DNA of 64,000 bases. Origin: Lutibaculum sp963816555 (GTDB taxonomy: Bacteria > Pseudomonadota > Alphaproteobacteria > Rhizobiales > Tepidamorphaceae). The stretch lies in the NCBI GenBank assembly GCA_963816555.1, contig CAWFLD010000010.1:1-64000 (forward strand). The letters are read 5' to 3'. The position numbers and the translations under genes are program-made. Each line of letters begins with the position of its first letter. Position 1 is the first letter of the stretch. Below, in pieces: positions 1 through 9,420 of the stretch. The notes beneath the pieces were generated by a model. That model had not been told where the DNA came from, did not search any database, and saw only the letters and a program-made list of their open reading frames with translations.

Positions 1-728
1 CTGGTCGACCCTCGGCTGGATGGACATCCGGCGGCGCTATCGCCGCTCGACGCTCGGTCCGTTCTGGATCACGCTCAGCATGGGCGCGCTGATCGCCGGC
101 ATCGGCATCCTCTACGCCGGTCTGTTCGGCTACGAGCGTCGGCGACTATCTTCCGTATCTCGCGCTCGGGCTCATCGTCTGGAATGTGCTGTCGTCGCTC
201 ATGACCGACGGCTGCCAGACCTTCATCATCGCCGGCGGGCACGATCAAGCAGATCAAGGCGCCGCTGAGCATCTATCTCTACCAGATGCTTTGAAGCAGT
301 TCCTGATCTTCGCCCACAATCTGTGCTCATACCGATCATCCTCACGATGTTCGGAAGTGGCCGGGCGGGACGGGCTGCTGTCCATTCCCGGCTTCGTCCT
401 CCTGTTCATGACCTGCGCCGGGGTGGCCGTGACGCTTGGGATCGTCAGCGCCCGTTTCCGCGACGTCCCGCCCATCATCGCGATGGTGATCCAGTTCACC
501 TTCTTCTTCACGCCGATCATCTGGCAGGCGGACCAGATGCCGGCCCGCGCGGCAGTGGTCGACTACAATCCGTTCTATTATCTCCTGGAGGTCGTCCGCG
601 CTCCTCTGCTGGGGCAAGGTACCGGAACCCACGTGTGGATCGTCGCGTGCTGCCTCGCCGGTCGCGCTGGGCGCGTGCGAATCAAGTTCTACGCCCGCTT
701 CCGCCACCGCATCGCCTATTGGGTCTAG
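1..728 (+). CDS. ABC-2 type polysaccharide export permease, Wzm-like (5' partial, frameshifted)
   Basis: Integral membrane subunit of an ABC exporter that moves a lipid-linked polysaccharide (O-antigen, capsule or similar) across the inner membrane. Fragments in different frames line up with one ABC-2 permease: a first membrane segment FWITLSMGALIAGIGILYAG near the start, then LLFMTCAGVAVTLGIVSAR, PPIIAMVIQFTFFFTPIIW and the family-typical YNPFYYLLEVVRAPLLG before the TAG stop at 726-728. The true start lies before the window. At least three frame changes occur (about 150, 235 and 325), so no single frame gives the protein. The ATPase gene follows by 46 bp, supporting an exporter pair. Decayed gene or poor sequence cannot be separated here; substrate unknown. 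Confidence 0.75.
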
Positions 729-774
729 CCACGTGTTCCGGCCGAAGGAACCGCGAGCCGTACCTGGTGAGAGA

Positions 775-1564
775 ATGACCTCAATTACGCTTCGGAGACG
801 TGCGCGTCTCCTTTCCGATCTTCGGGAAGAGCCGCCGTTCGATCCGCCAGCAGTTCATCTCGTTCGGGCACGGGCGGCCGGATCGACGCCGACAAGGATC
901 GCCACCTAGCGTGCAGGCGCTCGTCGAAATCAACCTGACCTCGAGCATGGCGACCGTGTCGCGCTGATCGGCCACAACGGCGCCGGCAAGTCGACGCTGC
1001 TGCGCGTCCTCGCCGGGATCTACGAGCCGACGAACGGCAGGTGCAGATCGAAGGGACGCGTCGCGCCGGTCTTCGACCTGTCGCTCGGCATGGACCGCGA
1101 CAGCACCGGCTACGAGAACATCCGGCTGCGCGGCCTCTATCTCGGCCTGTCGAGCAAGGAGATCGAGAAGCGGACCGAGGAGATCGCGGAGTTCACCGAG
1201 CTCGGCGAGTTCCTCGACATGCCCCTGCGCTCCTATTCGTCCGGCATGCAGGCGCGCCTGGCCTTCGCCGTCTCGACCAGCATCGAGCCGGACATCCTGC
1301 TGCTCGACGAGCAGATCGGCGCGGGCGACGCCGCCTTCGCGAGAAGGCCCGGGCAGCGGGTGGAGGAGCTCGTCACGCGGTCCGGCATCCTGGTCTTCGC
1401 GACCCATTCGGAAGGGCTGGCGCAGGAGCTGTGCAACAAGGCCCTGCTCCTGAGGAAGGGCCGGATCATCGGCTCGGGGCCCGTGGAGGACGTGCTGGAG
1501 CAGTACGCCGAGAGCGTCGCCCAGTCGGCGCGCGACCAGGAGCCAGGGCCACAGGGCGGCGTAG
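775..1564 (+). CDS. ABC polysaccharide export ATP-binding protein, Wzt/KpsT-like (frameshifted)
   Basis: ATPase partner of the upstream permease. After an ATG at 775 the coding frame changes several times before about 960, then runs cleanly: Walker A GHNGAGKSTLL, the Wzt-type stretch GMDRDSTGYENIRLRGLYLG, signature SYSSGMQARLAFA, Walker B DILLLDEQIGAGD and the H-loop FATHS. It is the short form, about 250 residues, without the C-terminal carbohydrate-binding domain of long Wzt proteins. The 3' end is uncertain: the main frame has no stop before the next gene, while TAG at 1562 in the adjacent frame gives a normal length. The lack of an in-frame stop creates a false fusion with the downstream transglycosylase. 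Confidence 0.75.
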
Positions 1565-1638
1565 CGCCCGCGAAAATCCGCTACAGTCTCCGCACGACCG
1601 GGGCGGCGGCCGATCCCGCGACGCAGGAAGGAAACGGC

Positions 1639-2820
1639 ATGCGGCTTAGAACGCTTCTGGTGCTGGCGGCGGTGACGCTGTCGGCGGTTCCGGCCTCCGC
1701 GCAGAACTTCGCCTCCTGCGTCGCCGGCCTGCGCGACGCGGCGGTGCGGGCGGGGGTCGACCGGCAGATCGTGGCGCGCGCGCTCGACATCCGCGAGCCC
1801 GACGACAAGGTGCTGCGGCTGTCGCAGGTGCAGCCCGAGTTCAAGACGCCGATCTGGGACTACATGGGCTTCCTCGTCGACGACCAGCGCGTCGCCGACG
1901 GCCGCGCCATGATGCAGCGCTACGGCAACGTGCTGCAGGCCGCCGAGCAGCGCTTCGGCGTCAACCGCTACGTGATCGCCGCCGTGTGGGGCGTCGAGAC
2001 CGACTACGGCCGCGAGACCGGCGACAGCTTCCTGCCGCACGCGCTGGCGACGCTGACCTGCCGCGGCGGACGGCGCGAGAGCTTCTGGCGCGGCGAGCTC
2101 CTCGCGGCGCTCAAGCTCGTCGACCGCGGCGACCTGCGCCTCGAGAAGCTCTACGGCTCCTGGGCCGGCGCCTTCGGCCAGACCCAGTTCATCCCCTCGA
2201 CCTACGAGCGGCTCGCCGTCGACTTCGACGGCGACGGCCGGCGCAACCTCGTCGATTCCGTCGCCGACGCGCTCGGCTCGACCGCCAACTACCTGCACCG
2301 CGCCGGCTGGACCCCCGGCGCCTCCTGGATGATCGAGGTGAAGGTGCCGCGCGGCTACAACGGGCCGACCGGCCGCAAGAACCGCGCCTCGCTGTCGAGC
2401 TGGGCCCAGCGCGGCGTCGTGCGCGCCGACGGTGCGCAGCTCGAAGGCGGCGCCCGCGCCGGGCTCCTCCTGCCGGCCGGCCCCGCCGGCCCGGGCTTCC
2501 TCGTCTTCCCGAACTTCGACGCGATCTACTCCTACAACCAGGCGGAATCCTACGCCCTCGCCATCTCCCACCTCGCCGACCGCATCGCCGGCTACCCGCC
2601 GCTGCGCACGCCGTGGCCGACCGACGATCCGCCACTGTCCCGCGCCGAGCGGCTGCAGCTGCAGAAGCTCCTGCTGGCGAACGGCTACGACATCGGCGAG
2701 GCCGACGGGAAGATCGGGCCGTCGACCCGCGAGGGCATCAAGGCGGCGCAGCAGCGGCTCGGCATGGAGCCGACGGGGCGCGCCGGCCAGAAGCTCTACC
2801 GGGCGCTCGGCGGCCGCTGA
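1639..2820 (+). CDS. Lytic murein transglycosylase, MltB-like, with C-terminal peptidoglycan-binding domain
   Basis: Periplasmic enzyme that cleaves the glycan strand of peptidoglycan to 1,6-anhydromuropeptides during wall remodelling. The start at 1639 is chosen because a purine-rich ribosome site (aggaagga) precedes it and a signal peptide follows at residues 1-21 (cleavage near ASA-QN). The 393-residue protein carries the family motif AAVWGVETDYG with the likely catalytic Glu120, then SWAGAFGQTQFIPSTY and DFDGDGRRNL. A peptidoglycan-binding type 1 domain fills about residues 335-390 (LQKLLLANGYDIGEADGKIG). It follows the polysaccharide exporter genes but is probably an independent wall gene. 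Confidence 0.9.
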   Translation: MRLRTLLVLAAVTLSAVPASAQNFASCVAGLRDAAVRAGVDRQIVARALDIREPDDKVLRLSQVQPEFKTPIWDYMGFLVDDQRVADGRAMMQRYGNVLQAAEQRFGVNRYVIAAVWGVETDYGRETGDSFLPHALATLTCRGGRRESFWRGELLAALKLVDRGDLRLEKLYGSWAGAFGQTQFIPSTYERLAVDFDGDGRRNLVDSVADALGSTANYLHRAGWTPGASWMIEVKVPRGYNGPTGRKNRASLSSWAQRGVVRADGAQLEGGARAGLLLPAGPAGPGFLVFPNFDAIYSYNQAESYALAISHLADRIAGYPPLRTPWPTDDPPLSRAERLQLQKLLLANGYDIGEADGKIGPSTREGIKAAQQRLGMEPTGRAGQKLYRALGGR

Positions 2821-2990
2821 CCGGGGCAGGCAGGCCGCCTGCCGCCGCGGCCTCTTCTTCCGCTGGCGCACGAGCGGAATTTCGTCCGGAACACGACCGC
2901 CCCTCCCGGAATTTGCCTCGCAGAATCGCCGGGCCGGCAAGCCGCCGCCCGGCACGTCGGCAGAGCAAGCAAGGCACCGGGAGACCTACG

Positions 2991-3422
2991 ATGAGTGAGA
3001 CAGGCCTTCAGGTCATCGACCGTTCGGTTCACGAGCTCAACGAGTGGCTGAAGGAGATCAGCGCGGAGATGGGCGGCGACCGGCAGTACGCCTATCACGT
3101 CCTGCGCGGCGTCATGTTCGGCCTGCGCGACCGGCTGCCGACCGACGAGGCGATCCATCTGAGCGCGCAGCTGCCGCTGATCGTGCGCGGCATCTACTGG
3201 GAGAGCTACCACGCCGGCGACAAGCCCGAGACGGCGCGGACCCGGAACCAGTTCCTCGACCAGGTGTCGCAGCACTTCAAGACGGCCGAGCCGGTCGATA
3301 CGGAGCGCGCCGTCCGCACCGTCTTCGCGATCCTCGAGGGGCATATCGACGGCAACGAGGTGGAGAAGGTGCGCCACCTTCTCCCCGCCGAGGTGCAGGC
3401 GCTGACGCGCAAGGCCGCATGA
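2991..3422 (+). CDS. DUF2267 domain protein
   Basis: A 143-residue soluble helical protein of the DUF2267 family, function unknown. The ATG at 2991 follows gggagacct and begins MSETGLQVIDRSVHELNEWL. Visible family features are YAYHVLRGVMFGLRDRLP, an acidic middle and the late segment EVEKVRHLLPAEVQAL. There is no signal peptide or membrane segment. DUF2267 genes are often found near stress and phosphate-starvation genes in rhizobia (family knowledge), but here the neighbours are a wall hydrolase and a convergent phospholipase-D-like gene, so context gives no firm role. Confidence 0.85.
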   Translation: MSETGLQVIDRSVHELNEWLKEISAEMGGDRQYAYHVLRGVMFGLRDRLPTDEAIHLSAQLPLIVRGIYWESYHAGDKPETARTRNQFLDQVSQHFKTAEPVDTERAVRTVFAILEGHIDGNEVEKVRHLLPAEVQALTRKAA

Positions 3423-3449
3423 GCCGTCCGGGCAACGGCAGGTGGACGC

Positions 3450-4529
3450 TCAGTCGAAGGTGATCTCGTTGCAGTTCTGAAGGTCGCGCTCGAACTGGGC
3501 CTCCACCGTCCGCCCGAAGTCACTGTCGACCACGATCACGTCGAGCTCGAAATTGATCGCCACGCCGAGCGGGTTCAGGTCGGTGGAGCCGATGCGCACC
3601 CACTGGCCGTCGGCCACGCTCGACTTCGCGTGCACCATGCCGCCCTTCCACTCGAAGATCCTCACGCCGGCGCGCGCCAGGTTGCGGTAGTAGGTGCGGG
3701 TCAGGGGGCGCACCCAGGCCGGGTCGGAGCGGCTCGGCGCGATCAGGCGGACGTCGATCCCGTTGCGGGCAGCCGCGCCCAGCGCGTCCGCCTCGCCCGG
3801 CGCCGGCACGAAATAGGCGTCCCAGATCCAGAAGCGCTCGCGCGCCTCCACGCTCAGGACCTGCATCACGCGGCTGATCGTGTAGTGGCCCGGCGCGCCC
3901 TTCACCACGCCGACGATGCCGGCCTGCCCCTGGATCTCGCCGCCTGGGTTGAGCTCGGGGGAGACGTCGAAGCGGTCCCAGCCGTTGCGGCCGGCCCGGT
4001 TCCACATCGCCTCGAAGGCTTCCACCAGGTCCTCCACCGCCGGGCCCGAGATGTGGATGCCGTTGTCCCGCCAGGCGGGCTTCCTGCCGTCCTCCCACAT
4101 GCGGCCGACGCCGATCCCGCCGGTGACGGCGAGCGTGCGGTCGGCCACCAGGAGCTTGCGGTGGTCGCGCGGCAGGATGCCGAACCAGCGCCTCAGCGGG
4201 CTCGGCCGGTTGAACCAGCGCAGGTCGACGCCGGCACGCCGCAGCCTGCGGGTGCGGCTCCGCGTCATCGCCGCCGAGCCCATCCAGTCGAGGATCAGCC
4301 GCACCTCGACGCCGCGCTTCGCCGCCGCCTCGAGCGCCTCCACGAAGCGGTCGCCGACGCGGTCGGGCATGAACTGGAACTGCTCCATCATGATGGAGGC
4401 GCTCGCCCCCTCGATCAGCTCCAGCATGCGCGGATAGGCCGTCCGCCCGTCGCACAGGAGGGTCAACTCGTTGCCGGCGGAGACGTCGGCCGACGCGAAG
4501 CGCTTGATCCTGTGTTCAAGCCCGTCCAT
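3450..4529 (-). CDS. Phospholipase D-like protein, cardiolipin synthase ClsB type
   Basis: Probable phosphatidyltransferase making cardiolipin from phosphatidylglycerol or a related donor at the inner membrane. The 359-residue protein has both HKD motifs: HRKLLVAD (H123, K125, D130) and HAKSSVAD about 180 residues later, each followed by a Gly/Ser-rich segment (TGGIG and GSTDLNP). It lacks the N-terminal membrane helices of ClsA, which fits the ClsB/YbhO branch. It is convergent with the DUF2267 gene and divergent from the aldehyde dehydrogenase gene, so it appears monocistronic. A phospholipase D or other PLD-superfamily activity cannot be excluded from sequence alone. Confidence 0.85.
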   Translation of the reverse strand: MDGLEHRIKRFASADVSAGNELTLLCDGRTAYPRMLELIEGASASIMMEQFQFMPDRVGDRFVEALEAAAKRGVEVRLILDWMGSAAMTRSRTRRLRRAGVDLRWFNRPSPLRRWFGILPRDHRKLLVADRTLAVTGGIGVGRMWEDGRKPAWRDNGIHISGPAVEDLVEAFEAMWNRAGRNGWDRFDVSPELNPGGEIQGQAGIVGVVKGAPGHYTISRVMQVLSVEARERFWIWDAYFVPAPGEADALGAAARNGIDVRLIAPSRSDPAWVRPLTRTYYRNLARAGVRIFEWKGGMVHAKSSVADGQWVRIGSTDLNPLGVAINFELDVIVVDSDFGRTVEAQFERDLQNCNEITFD

Positions 4530-4687
4530 GGGCGCTTGCCCCCCGTGCCCTTCCGGTTGATCGGCGGCCCGGCGGTGCTAGTGTCGGCGGCGCCGCGCCG
4601 CACGCCTTCAAGGCGGCGACGGCGACAATCGTTCCGATCGGCCCTGCGCCTCCCCGCACGGGCCTCTCCAAGACAGGAAGGACCACC

Positions 4688-6115
4688 ATGCACGCGCGCC
4701 AGTTCTACATCGACGGAGCGTGGGTCGAGCCCAGCGGAGCGGAGACGCTCGAGGTGATCGATCCCTCGACGGAGGAGCCGTTCGAGACCATCGCGCTCGG
4801 CACCGCCGCCGACGTCGACAGGGCTGTCGCGGCGGCCCGCGCGGCCTTCCCCGCCTTCGCGGAGACCGACCGGCGCGAGCGCCACGAGATGCTGAAGCGC
4901 CTCGTCGCCGCCTACGAGGCGCGCTACGAGGACATGGCCCAGGCGATCAGCCGCGAGATGGGCGCCCCGATCGCCTTCTCGCGCGAGCAGCAGGCGGCGG
5001 CCGGGCTCGGCCATCTGCAGCAGATGGTCAAGGCCATGGAGACGTTCTCCTGGGAGGAGCAGCGCGGCTCGACCCGCATCGTGAAGGAGCCGATCGGCGT
5101 CGTCGGCATGATCACGCCGTGGAACTGGCCGATGAACCAGATCGTGTGCAAGGTCGCACCCGCGATCGCGGCCGGCTGCACGATGGTCCTGAAGCCGAGC
5201 GAGATCGCGCCGATCAACGCCGTGATCTTCGCCGAGCTGATCGACGAGATCGGCCTGCCGAAGGGCGTCTTCAACATGGTCCACGGCACCGGCCCGGAGG
5301 TCGGCGAGGCGATCTCCTCGCACCCCGACGTCGACATGGTGTCGTTCACCGGCTCGACGCGGGCCGGCGTGTCGGTCGCGCGGAACGCCGCGGCGACCGT
5401 GAAGCGCGTCCACCAGGAGCTCGGCGGCAAGTCCCCGAACATCATACTGCCCGACGCCGACTTCGAGTCGGCGGTCCGCCAGGGCACCGCGAACATGATG
5501 GAGAACACCGGCCAGTCCTGCGACGCGCCGAGCCGCATGTTCGTGCCGCAGGACCGCATGGCGGAGGCCGCCGAGATCGCGAAGGCCGTCGCCGAGGCGG
5601 TGAAGGTCGGCGACCCGCGCTCGGAGGAGAGCGAGGTGGGCCCGCTCGTCTCGAAGACGCAGTTCGACAAGGTGCAGGACCTGATCGAGGCCGGCATCTC
5701 GGAGGGCGCGACCCTCGTCACCGGCGGCCCGGGCCTGCCCGAGCACCTCAACCGCGGCTACTACGTGCGCCCGACCGTTTTCGCCGACGTGCAGCCGGAG
5801 ATGCGGATCTCGCGCGAGGAGATCTTCGGGCCCGTGCTCTCGATCCTCGGCTACCGCGACGAGGAGCAGGCGATCGAGATGGCGAACGACACGCCCTACG
5901 GGCTCGCCGGCTACGTGCAGGGCGGCGACATCGAGCGCGCGCGCCGTGTGGCGCGCCGCATCCGCGCCGGCCGCATCACGATCAACTACGCCGATTTCGA
6001 CACGAACGCGCCGTTCGGCGGCTACAAGCAGTCGGGCAACGGCCGCGAATTCTCCGATTTCGGCCTCGAGGAGTTCCTCGAGACGAAGGGCATGCTCGGC
6101 TACGGCGCCGAGTGA
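4688..6115 (+). CDS. NAD(P)-dependent aldehyde dehydrogenase family protein
   Basis: Cytosolic enzyme oxidising an aldehyde to a carboxylate. The 475-residue length is typical. Catalytic residues are visible: Asn146 in TPWNWP, the general base Glu244 in HQELGGKSPN, and the nucleophile Cys278 in NTGQSCDAPSR; the coenzyme region contains FTGSTRAG, and EEIFGPVL is near the C-terminus. The start at 4688 follows caggaaggaccacc, a good ribosome site. Substrate is not evident; it resembles the broad aldehyde dehydrogenase group rather than a clear betaine-aldehyde or succinate-semialdehyde enzyme. The ybaK-like gene begins 22 bp downstream on the same strand and may be cotranscribed. Confidence 0.92.
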   Translation: MHARQFYIDGAWVEPSGAETLEVIDPSTEEPFETIALGTAADVDRAVAAARAAFPAFAETDRRERHEMLKRLVAAYEARYEDMAQAISREMGAPIAFSREQQAAAGLGHLQQMVKAMETFSWEEQRGSTRIVKEPIGVVGMITPWNWPMNQIVCKVAPAIAAGCTMVLKPSEIAPINAVIFAELIDEIGLPKGVFNMVHGTGPEVGEAISSHPDVDMVSFTGSTRAGVSVARNAAATVKRVHQELGGKSPNIILPDADFESAVRQGTANMMENTGQSCDAPSRMFVPQDRMAEAAEIAKAVAEAVKVGDPRSEESEVGPLVSKTQFDKVQDLIEAGISEGATLVTGGPGLPEHLNRGYYVRPTVFADVQPEMRISREEIFGPVLSILGYRDEEQAIEMANDTPYGLAGYVQGGDIERARRVARRIRAGRITINYADFDTNAPFGGYKQSGNGREFSDFGLEEFLETKGMLGYGAE

Positions 6116-6137
6116 GGCGCGAAACGGACGTCGCCCG

Positions 6138-6611
6138 ATGGCGAAGACAACACGGGCGACGCTCGCGCTGAGCAAGGCGGGCGTCGCCTTCACGGTGCAC
6201 GAGTACGACTACGATCCCGACGCCGGGCATATCGGCCTGCAGGCGGCCGAAGCGCTCGGCGAGGATCCCGCCCGCGTGCTCAAGACGCTGATGGCGGAGG
6301 TCGACGGCAAGCCGGTCTGCGTCGTCGTCCCGTCGGACCACGAGGTCTCGATGAAGAAGCTCGCCGCGGCGTTCGGCGGCAAGTCGGCGGCCATGATGAA
6401 GCCGGCCGAGGCCGAGCGGCAGACGGGCTACCATGTCGGCGGCATCAGCCCGTTCGGCCAGCGCAAGCGGGTGCGTGTGGCGATCGAGGAGACGGCGCTT
6501 GGCCACGAGGCCGTCTACCTCAACGGCGGACAGCGCGGCCTGCAGGTCCGCCTCGCGCCGGACGACGCGCGCCGCCTGCTCGACGCCGTGGCGGCGCCCC
6601 TCGTCGGCTGA
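6138..6611 (+). CDS. ybaK: Cys-tRNA(Pro)/Cys-tRNA(Cys) deacylase, YbaK/EbsC family
   Basis: Trans-editing enzyme that removes cysteine mischarged on tRNA(Pro), backing up prolyl-tRNA synthetase. The 157-residue protein starts at 6138 (MAKTTRATLALSKAGV) and shows YbaK features: LKTLMAEVDGKPVC, the conserved lysine pair region HEVSMKKLAAAFGGKS and the glycine-rich GGISPFGQRKR loop. It follows the aldehyde dehydrogenase by 22 bp; no functional link between the two is obvious. Length and motifs match the family well. Confidence 0.92.
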   Translation: MAKTTRATLALSKAGVAFTVHEYDYDPDAGHIGLQAAEALGEDPARVLKTLMAEVDGKPVCVVVPSDHEVSMKKLAAAFGGKSAAMMKPAEAERQTGYHVGGISPFGQRKRVRVAIEETALGHEAVYLNGGQRGLQVRLAPDDARRLLDAVAAPLVG

Positions 6612-6628
6612 GGCCGCGCCGCGCGCGA

Positions 6629-7202
6629 TCAGGCGGCGCCGTCGACGTCCTCCTCCTTGGCGTCCGGCCCGTGCCCGGGGTCGATGGGCAGCGGCGTCCC
6701 GTAGGCGCGCCGGGCGTAGAGGAGCGGCGTGCCGTCCTCGCTCGCCGAGGTGCACGTCCACGACCTCGCCGTAGAAGACGTGGTGCGTGCCGATCCGGTC
6801 GGCCTTCACGAGCCGGCAGTCGAACGCCACGAGCGGGTCGCTGACGCGCGGCGAGCCGGTCTCCATCCTCTCCCAGCCGACGCCCTCGAACTTGTCGCCC
6901 GAGCCGGTCCTGACCCGGCCGGCGAAGACGTCGGCCACGCCGGACTGGCTGTGGCGCAGCAGGTTCACGCAGAAGACGCCGTTCTCGACGATGCGGCCCG
7001 CCGTCGGGCTCTGGTGGTGGACGCAGACGAGGATCACCGGCGGGTCGGCGGTCACCGAGGTCATCGCCGACACCGTCACGCCCGCCTGCCCGGCCTCTCC
7101 GGCCGTCGTCACGACGTAGACCGTCGAGGCGGCGTGGCTCATGCCGGCGAGGAACTGCTCGCGCAGGTCGTCCTCGGCCGCCGGATCCGTCTCGCTCATC
7201 AT
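6629..7202 (-). CDS. Flavin reductase family protein (one frameshift near the C-terminus)
   Basis: FMN-binding NAD(P)H:flavin oxidoreductase-like protein, possibly supplying reduced flavin to a monooxygenase. The N-terminal 150 residues are intact: GVTVSAMTSVTADPPVILVC and GVFCVNLL are family motifs, followed by GTHHVFYGEVVDVHLGE. At about 6741 one surplus base changes frame; restoring it gives DGTPLLYARRAYGTPLP and a stop at 6629, the normal end of such proteins. The likely start is the ATG pair at 7202/7199. The CBS-BON gene lies 97 bp upstream on the same strand. No partner oxygenase is present in the window. Confidence 0.85.
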
Positions 7203-7299
7203 GTTCCGCCGCTGGTTTCCAGGCGCCAACAAACTAGGGCGGCGGACGGCGGCTGTCTCCCCTCGGGGCGCTGCCGGTGAAGCCGGGCCGCGGCGATCG

Positions 7300-7983
7300 T
7301 CAGGCGGCGATGACCTGGCGGCCGATCATGTGGTCCTGGACGGCGGCAACCCCGGGAGTCGATTCGGCGGCGACGCGGATCGGCTGCCGCTGCCTCTCGG
7401 CCACGACGCCCCACAGCTCGACCGTGCCGTCGTGCACGATCACGTTGAGGTGCCCCGGGTCGCCGATGCCGGCGGCGGCGATCGCCTTGAGCACCGCCTC
7501 GCGCAACTCGCGGTCGCTCGGGGCCGCGGCGGGAAGCTTCGCCTCGGGCAGGCTCGCGAAGGCCTGCAGGATGTTCGCCCGGCTGACGATGCCGACGACC
7601 CTGCCGCCGCGGACGATCGGCAGGCGCTTCACGTGGTGCCTCTCGAGGAGGTTGGCGATCTCGGCGAGCGAGGCTTCCTCCTCCGCCGTGACCACGTCGC
7701 GGGTCATCACGTCGGCGACCTTCAGCGCGTGGCTCTTCACGAACTCCTGGGTGAGCGTTTCCGGCAGCGAGAAGACGTCGAGCCAGGAGCGCTGCCTCTC
7801 CATGCCGAGCTCGGTGCGGCGCAGGAGGTCCCCCTCGCTGACGATCCCGACGAGCCGCCCCTCCGCGTCGACGACCGGCACGGCGCTGATCCTGTGGTCG
7901 ACCAGGGTCTTCGCAAGGTCGCGCACCGTCGCGTCTGGTGCGACGGTCACGACGTCCCGGACCATGACATCGGCAGCCTTCAT
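7300..7983 (-). CDS. CBS-domain pair protein with C-terminal BON domain
   Basis: Probable nucleotide-sensing protein of 227 residues. Two CBS motifs are clear: residues 1-60 (VMVRDVVTVAPDATVRDLAK then ISAVPVVDAEGRLVGIVSEG) and about 85-145 (VMTRDVVTAEEEASLAEIA then VKRLPIVRGGRVVGIVSRAN). About 75 C-terminal residues form a BON domain (LNVIVHDGTVELWGVV then GVAAVQDHMIG). The start at 7983 follows aaggagggctcgtc, an excellent ribosome site, and was preferred over an in-frame upstream ATG. CBS pairs bind adenosyl ligands and BON domains often contact membranes, so a stress or energy sensor at the envelope is plausible, but no substrate can be named. Confidence 0.9.
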   Translation of the reverse strand: MKAADVMVRDVVTVAPDATVRDLAKTLVDHRISAVPVVDAEGRLVGIVSEGDLLRRTELGMERQRSWLDVFSLPETLTQEFVKSHALKVADVMTRDVVTAEEEASLAEIANLLERHHVKRLPIVRGGRVVGIVSRANILQAFASLPEAKLPAAAPSDRELREAVLKAIAAAGIGDPGHLNVIVHDGTVELWGVVAERQRQPIRVAAESTPGVAAVQDHMIGRQVIAA

Positions 7984-8086
7984 GACGAGCCCTCCTTGAG
8001 CTGCGGAGCATTCTCGATCCGCAGCCGAAAGGGGGGCATTGATGCCGATCAAGGGCCGCCGGGACGGCGACGCGGAGGTTGCCGCC

Positions 8087-9145
8087 TCAGCTCGTGAAGT
8101 GGCGCACCAGCGTGCGGGCGAGGACGTCGATCGCGTTCTTGTGGATGACCTCGAAGCCGTGCGTGTTCTGCGTCGGGATGCAGATGACGGCGGTCTGCGG
8201 GCGCACGCCGGTCGACTCGCTGGCGCTCGCGTCGGAGGCGAAGTACTCGAGCAGCGCCAGCTGCGGCTCGCAGCCCTCCGCGGTCGCCGCCTCGCGCAGC
8301 TCGTCGATCAGGCCCGGGCTGTAGAGCCCCTTCTGGTCGCCGAAGGAGAGGATCGGGTTCTCCGTCAGCTCCGTCTGGTACTCCTTGGCGACGGGGCCGA
8401 CCTCGAGGGCGATCATCCGCGCGCCCGGCAGCGACCTCGCCGCGAACAGCGCGCCGGAATTCGTCACCTCCTCCTTCACGGAGCAGACATAGTAGACGTC
8501 GCATTTGAGCTCGGCGCGGCGCGCCTTCAGCCGGCGCATCGCGATGATGCCGGACAGGACGAGCGCCCGGTCGTCCATGAAATGGGCGCCCATGCACTTG
8601 TCGAGGTCGACGAGATGGCGCTCGGTCGTCGACAGGACGACGCGGGTGCCGGGATGCACGCCCGCCGCGGCGAGCTGCTCGGGCGTGCGGCCGGTCAGCA
8701 CGAAGACGTCGCCCCAGTCGGGCCCGTGCTCGCGGATGTCCTGCATCTCCTTGCTCGCGCCCGTGCGGTGGAGCGAGCCGAGCGACAGGACGGCGGTGAG
8801 GTGCTCCTTGTCGCCGAGCACGTCGACGGCCGACTGGCCGAAGCTCATCGGCCGGTCGCCGCCGAGATTGGTCACGCTCAGCGTGCCGTCCTCCTCGATG
8901 CGCTTCACGATCATCGCGATCTCGTCCATGTGCGCGACGACCTCGACCGGCTCGCTCTCGGCTTTCTCGGCGCGCAGCACGCCGATCAGGTTGCCGGCCG
9001 CGTCGTCCCACACCTCGTCGCAGATCGGCTCGAGCGCCCTCTGGCAGACCTCGCGCACCTCCCGCTCGTCGCCCGACGGCCCGCGCGCGGTCAGAAGCTC
9101 CTTGAGCAGGTCGAGATCGCCATCCTCGAAACCCTGGATCTCCAT
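8087..9145 (-). CDS. M42-family metallopeptidase (FrvX/glutamyl aminopeptidase type)
   Basis: Predicted cytosolic dinuclear-metal aminopeptidase of 352 residues. Recognisable M42 elements are VVAHMDEIAM (metal ligand His and the following Asp), HFMDDRALV, the catalytic/metal pair in CSVKEEVTNSGAL, and the C-terminal ICIPTQNTHGFEVIH with the last histidine ligand. The start at 9145 follows gagaaggagaaccacg. Some motifs differ from the best-known members (for example EEVTNSGA instead of EEVGLRGA), so substrate range is uncertain and it may belong to a side branch. It precedes the CBS-BON gene by about 100 bp on the same strand. Confidence 0.85.
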   Translation of the reverse strand: MEIQGFEDGDLDLLKELLTARGPSGDEREVREVCQRALEPICDEVWDDAAGNLIGVLRAEKAESEPVEVVAHMDEIAMIVKRIEEDGTLSVTNLGGDRPMSFGQSAVDVLGDKEHLTAVLSLGSLHRTGASKEMQDIREHGPDWGDVFVLTGRTPEQLAAAGVHPGTRVVLSTTERHLVDLDKCMGAHFMDDRALVLSGIIAMRRLKARRAELKCDVYYVCSVKEEVTNSGALFAARSLPGARMIALEVGPVAKEYQTELTENPILSFGDQKGLYSPGLIDELREAATAEGCEPQLALLEYFASDASASESTGVRPQTAVICIPTQNTHGFEVIHKNAIDVLARTLVRHFTS

Positions 9146-9420
9146 CGTGGTTCTCCTTCTCGAACGTTGTCTCTGTTGCTCGTGCGGGACCAACGCGGAA
9201 GTCGCCGAAGGTGTTCGGCGTTCGGTCTGATCTGCGACGAAGGACGGGCGGTGACTGGAATGCCGCCGATAGTTTCATTCGATGCTGTTGCATATTCTTC
9301 CCGGGAAGAAGATCCGTGCTTATCCTGAAGACGATGCGGCTTTGATCGGCGGGTGCCTGGGCTGCCGGATCTGCGGATCCGGCGGCGGGGCGCGGCCGCC
9401 GCGTGGCCGGGGCGTCGCGC

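Noticed and set aside
1090..2820. A 576-residue open frame joining the Wzt ATPase to the lytic transglycosylase.
   Set aside because: The two families are unrelated, a ribosome site and signal peptide lie inside the frame at 1639, and the upstream part is full of frame changes; the fusion comes from loss of the wzt stop.
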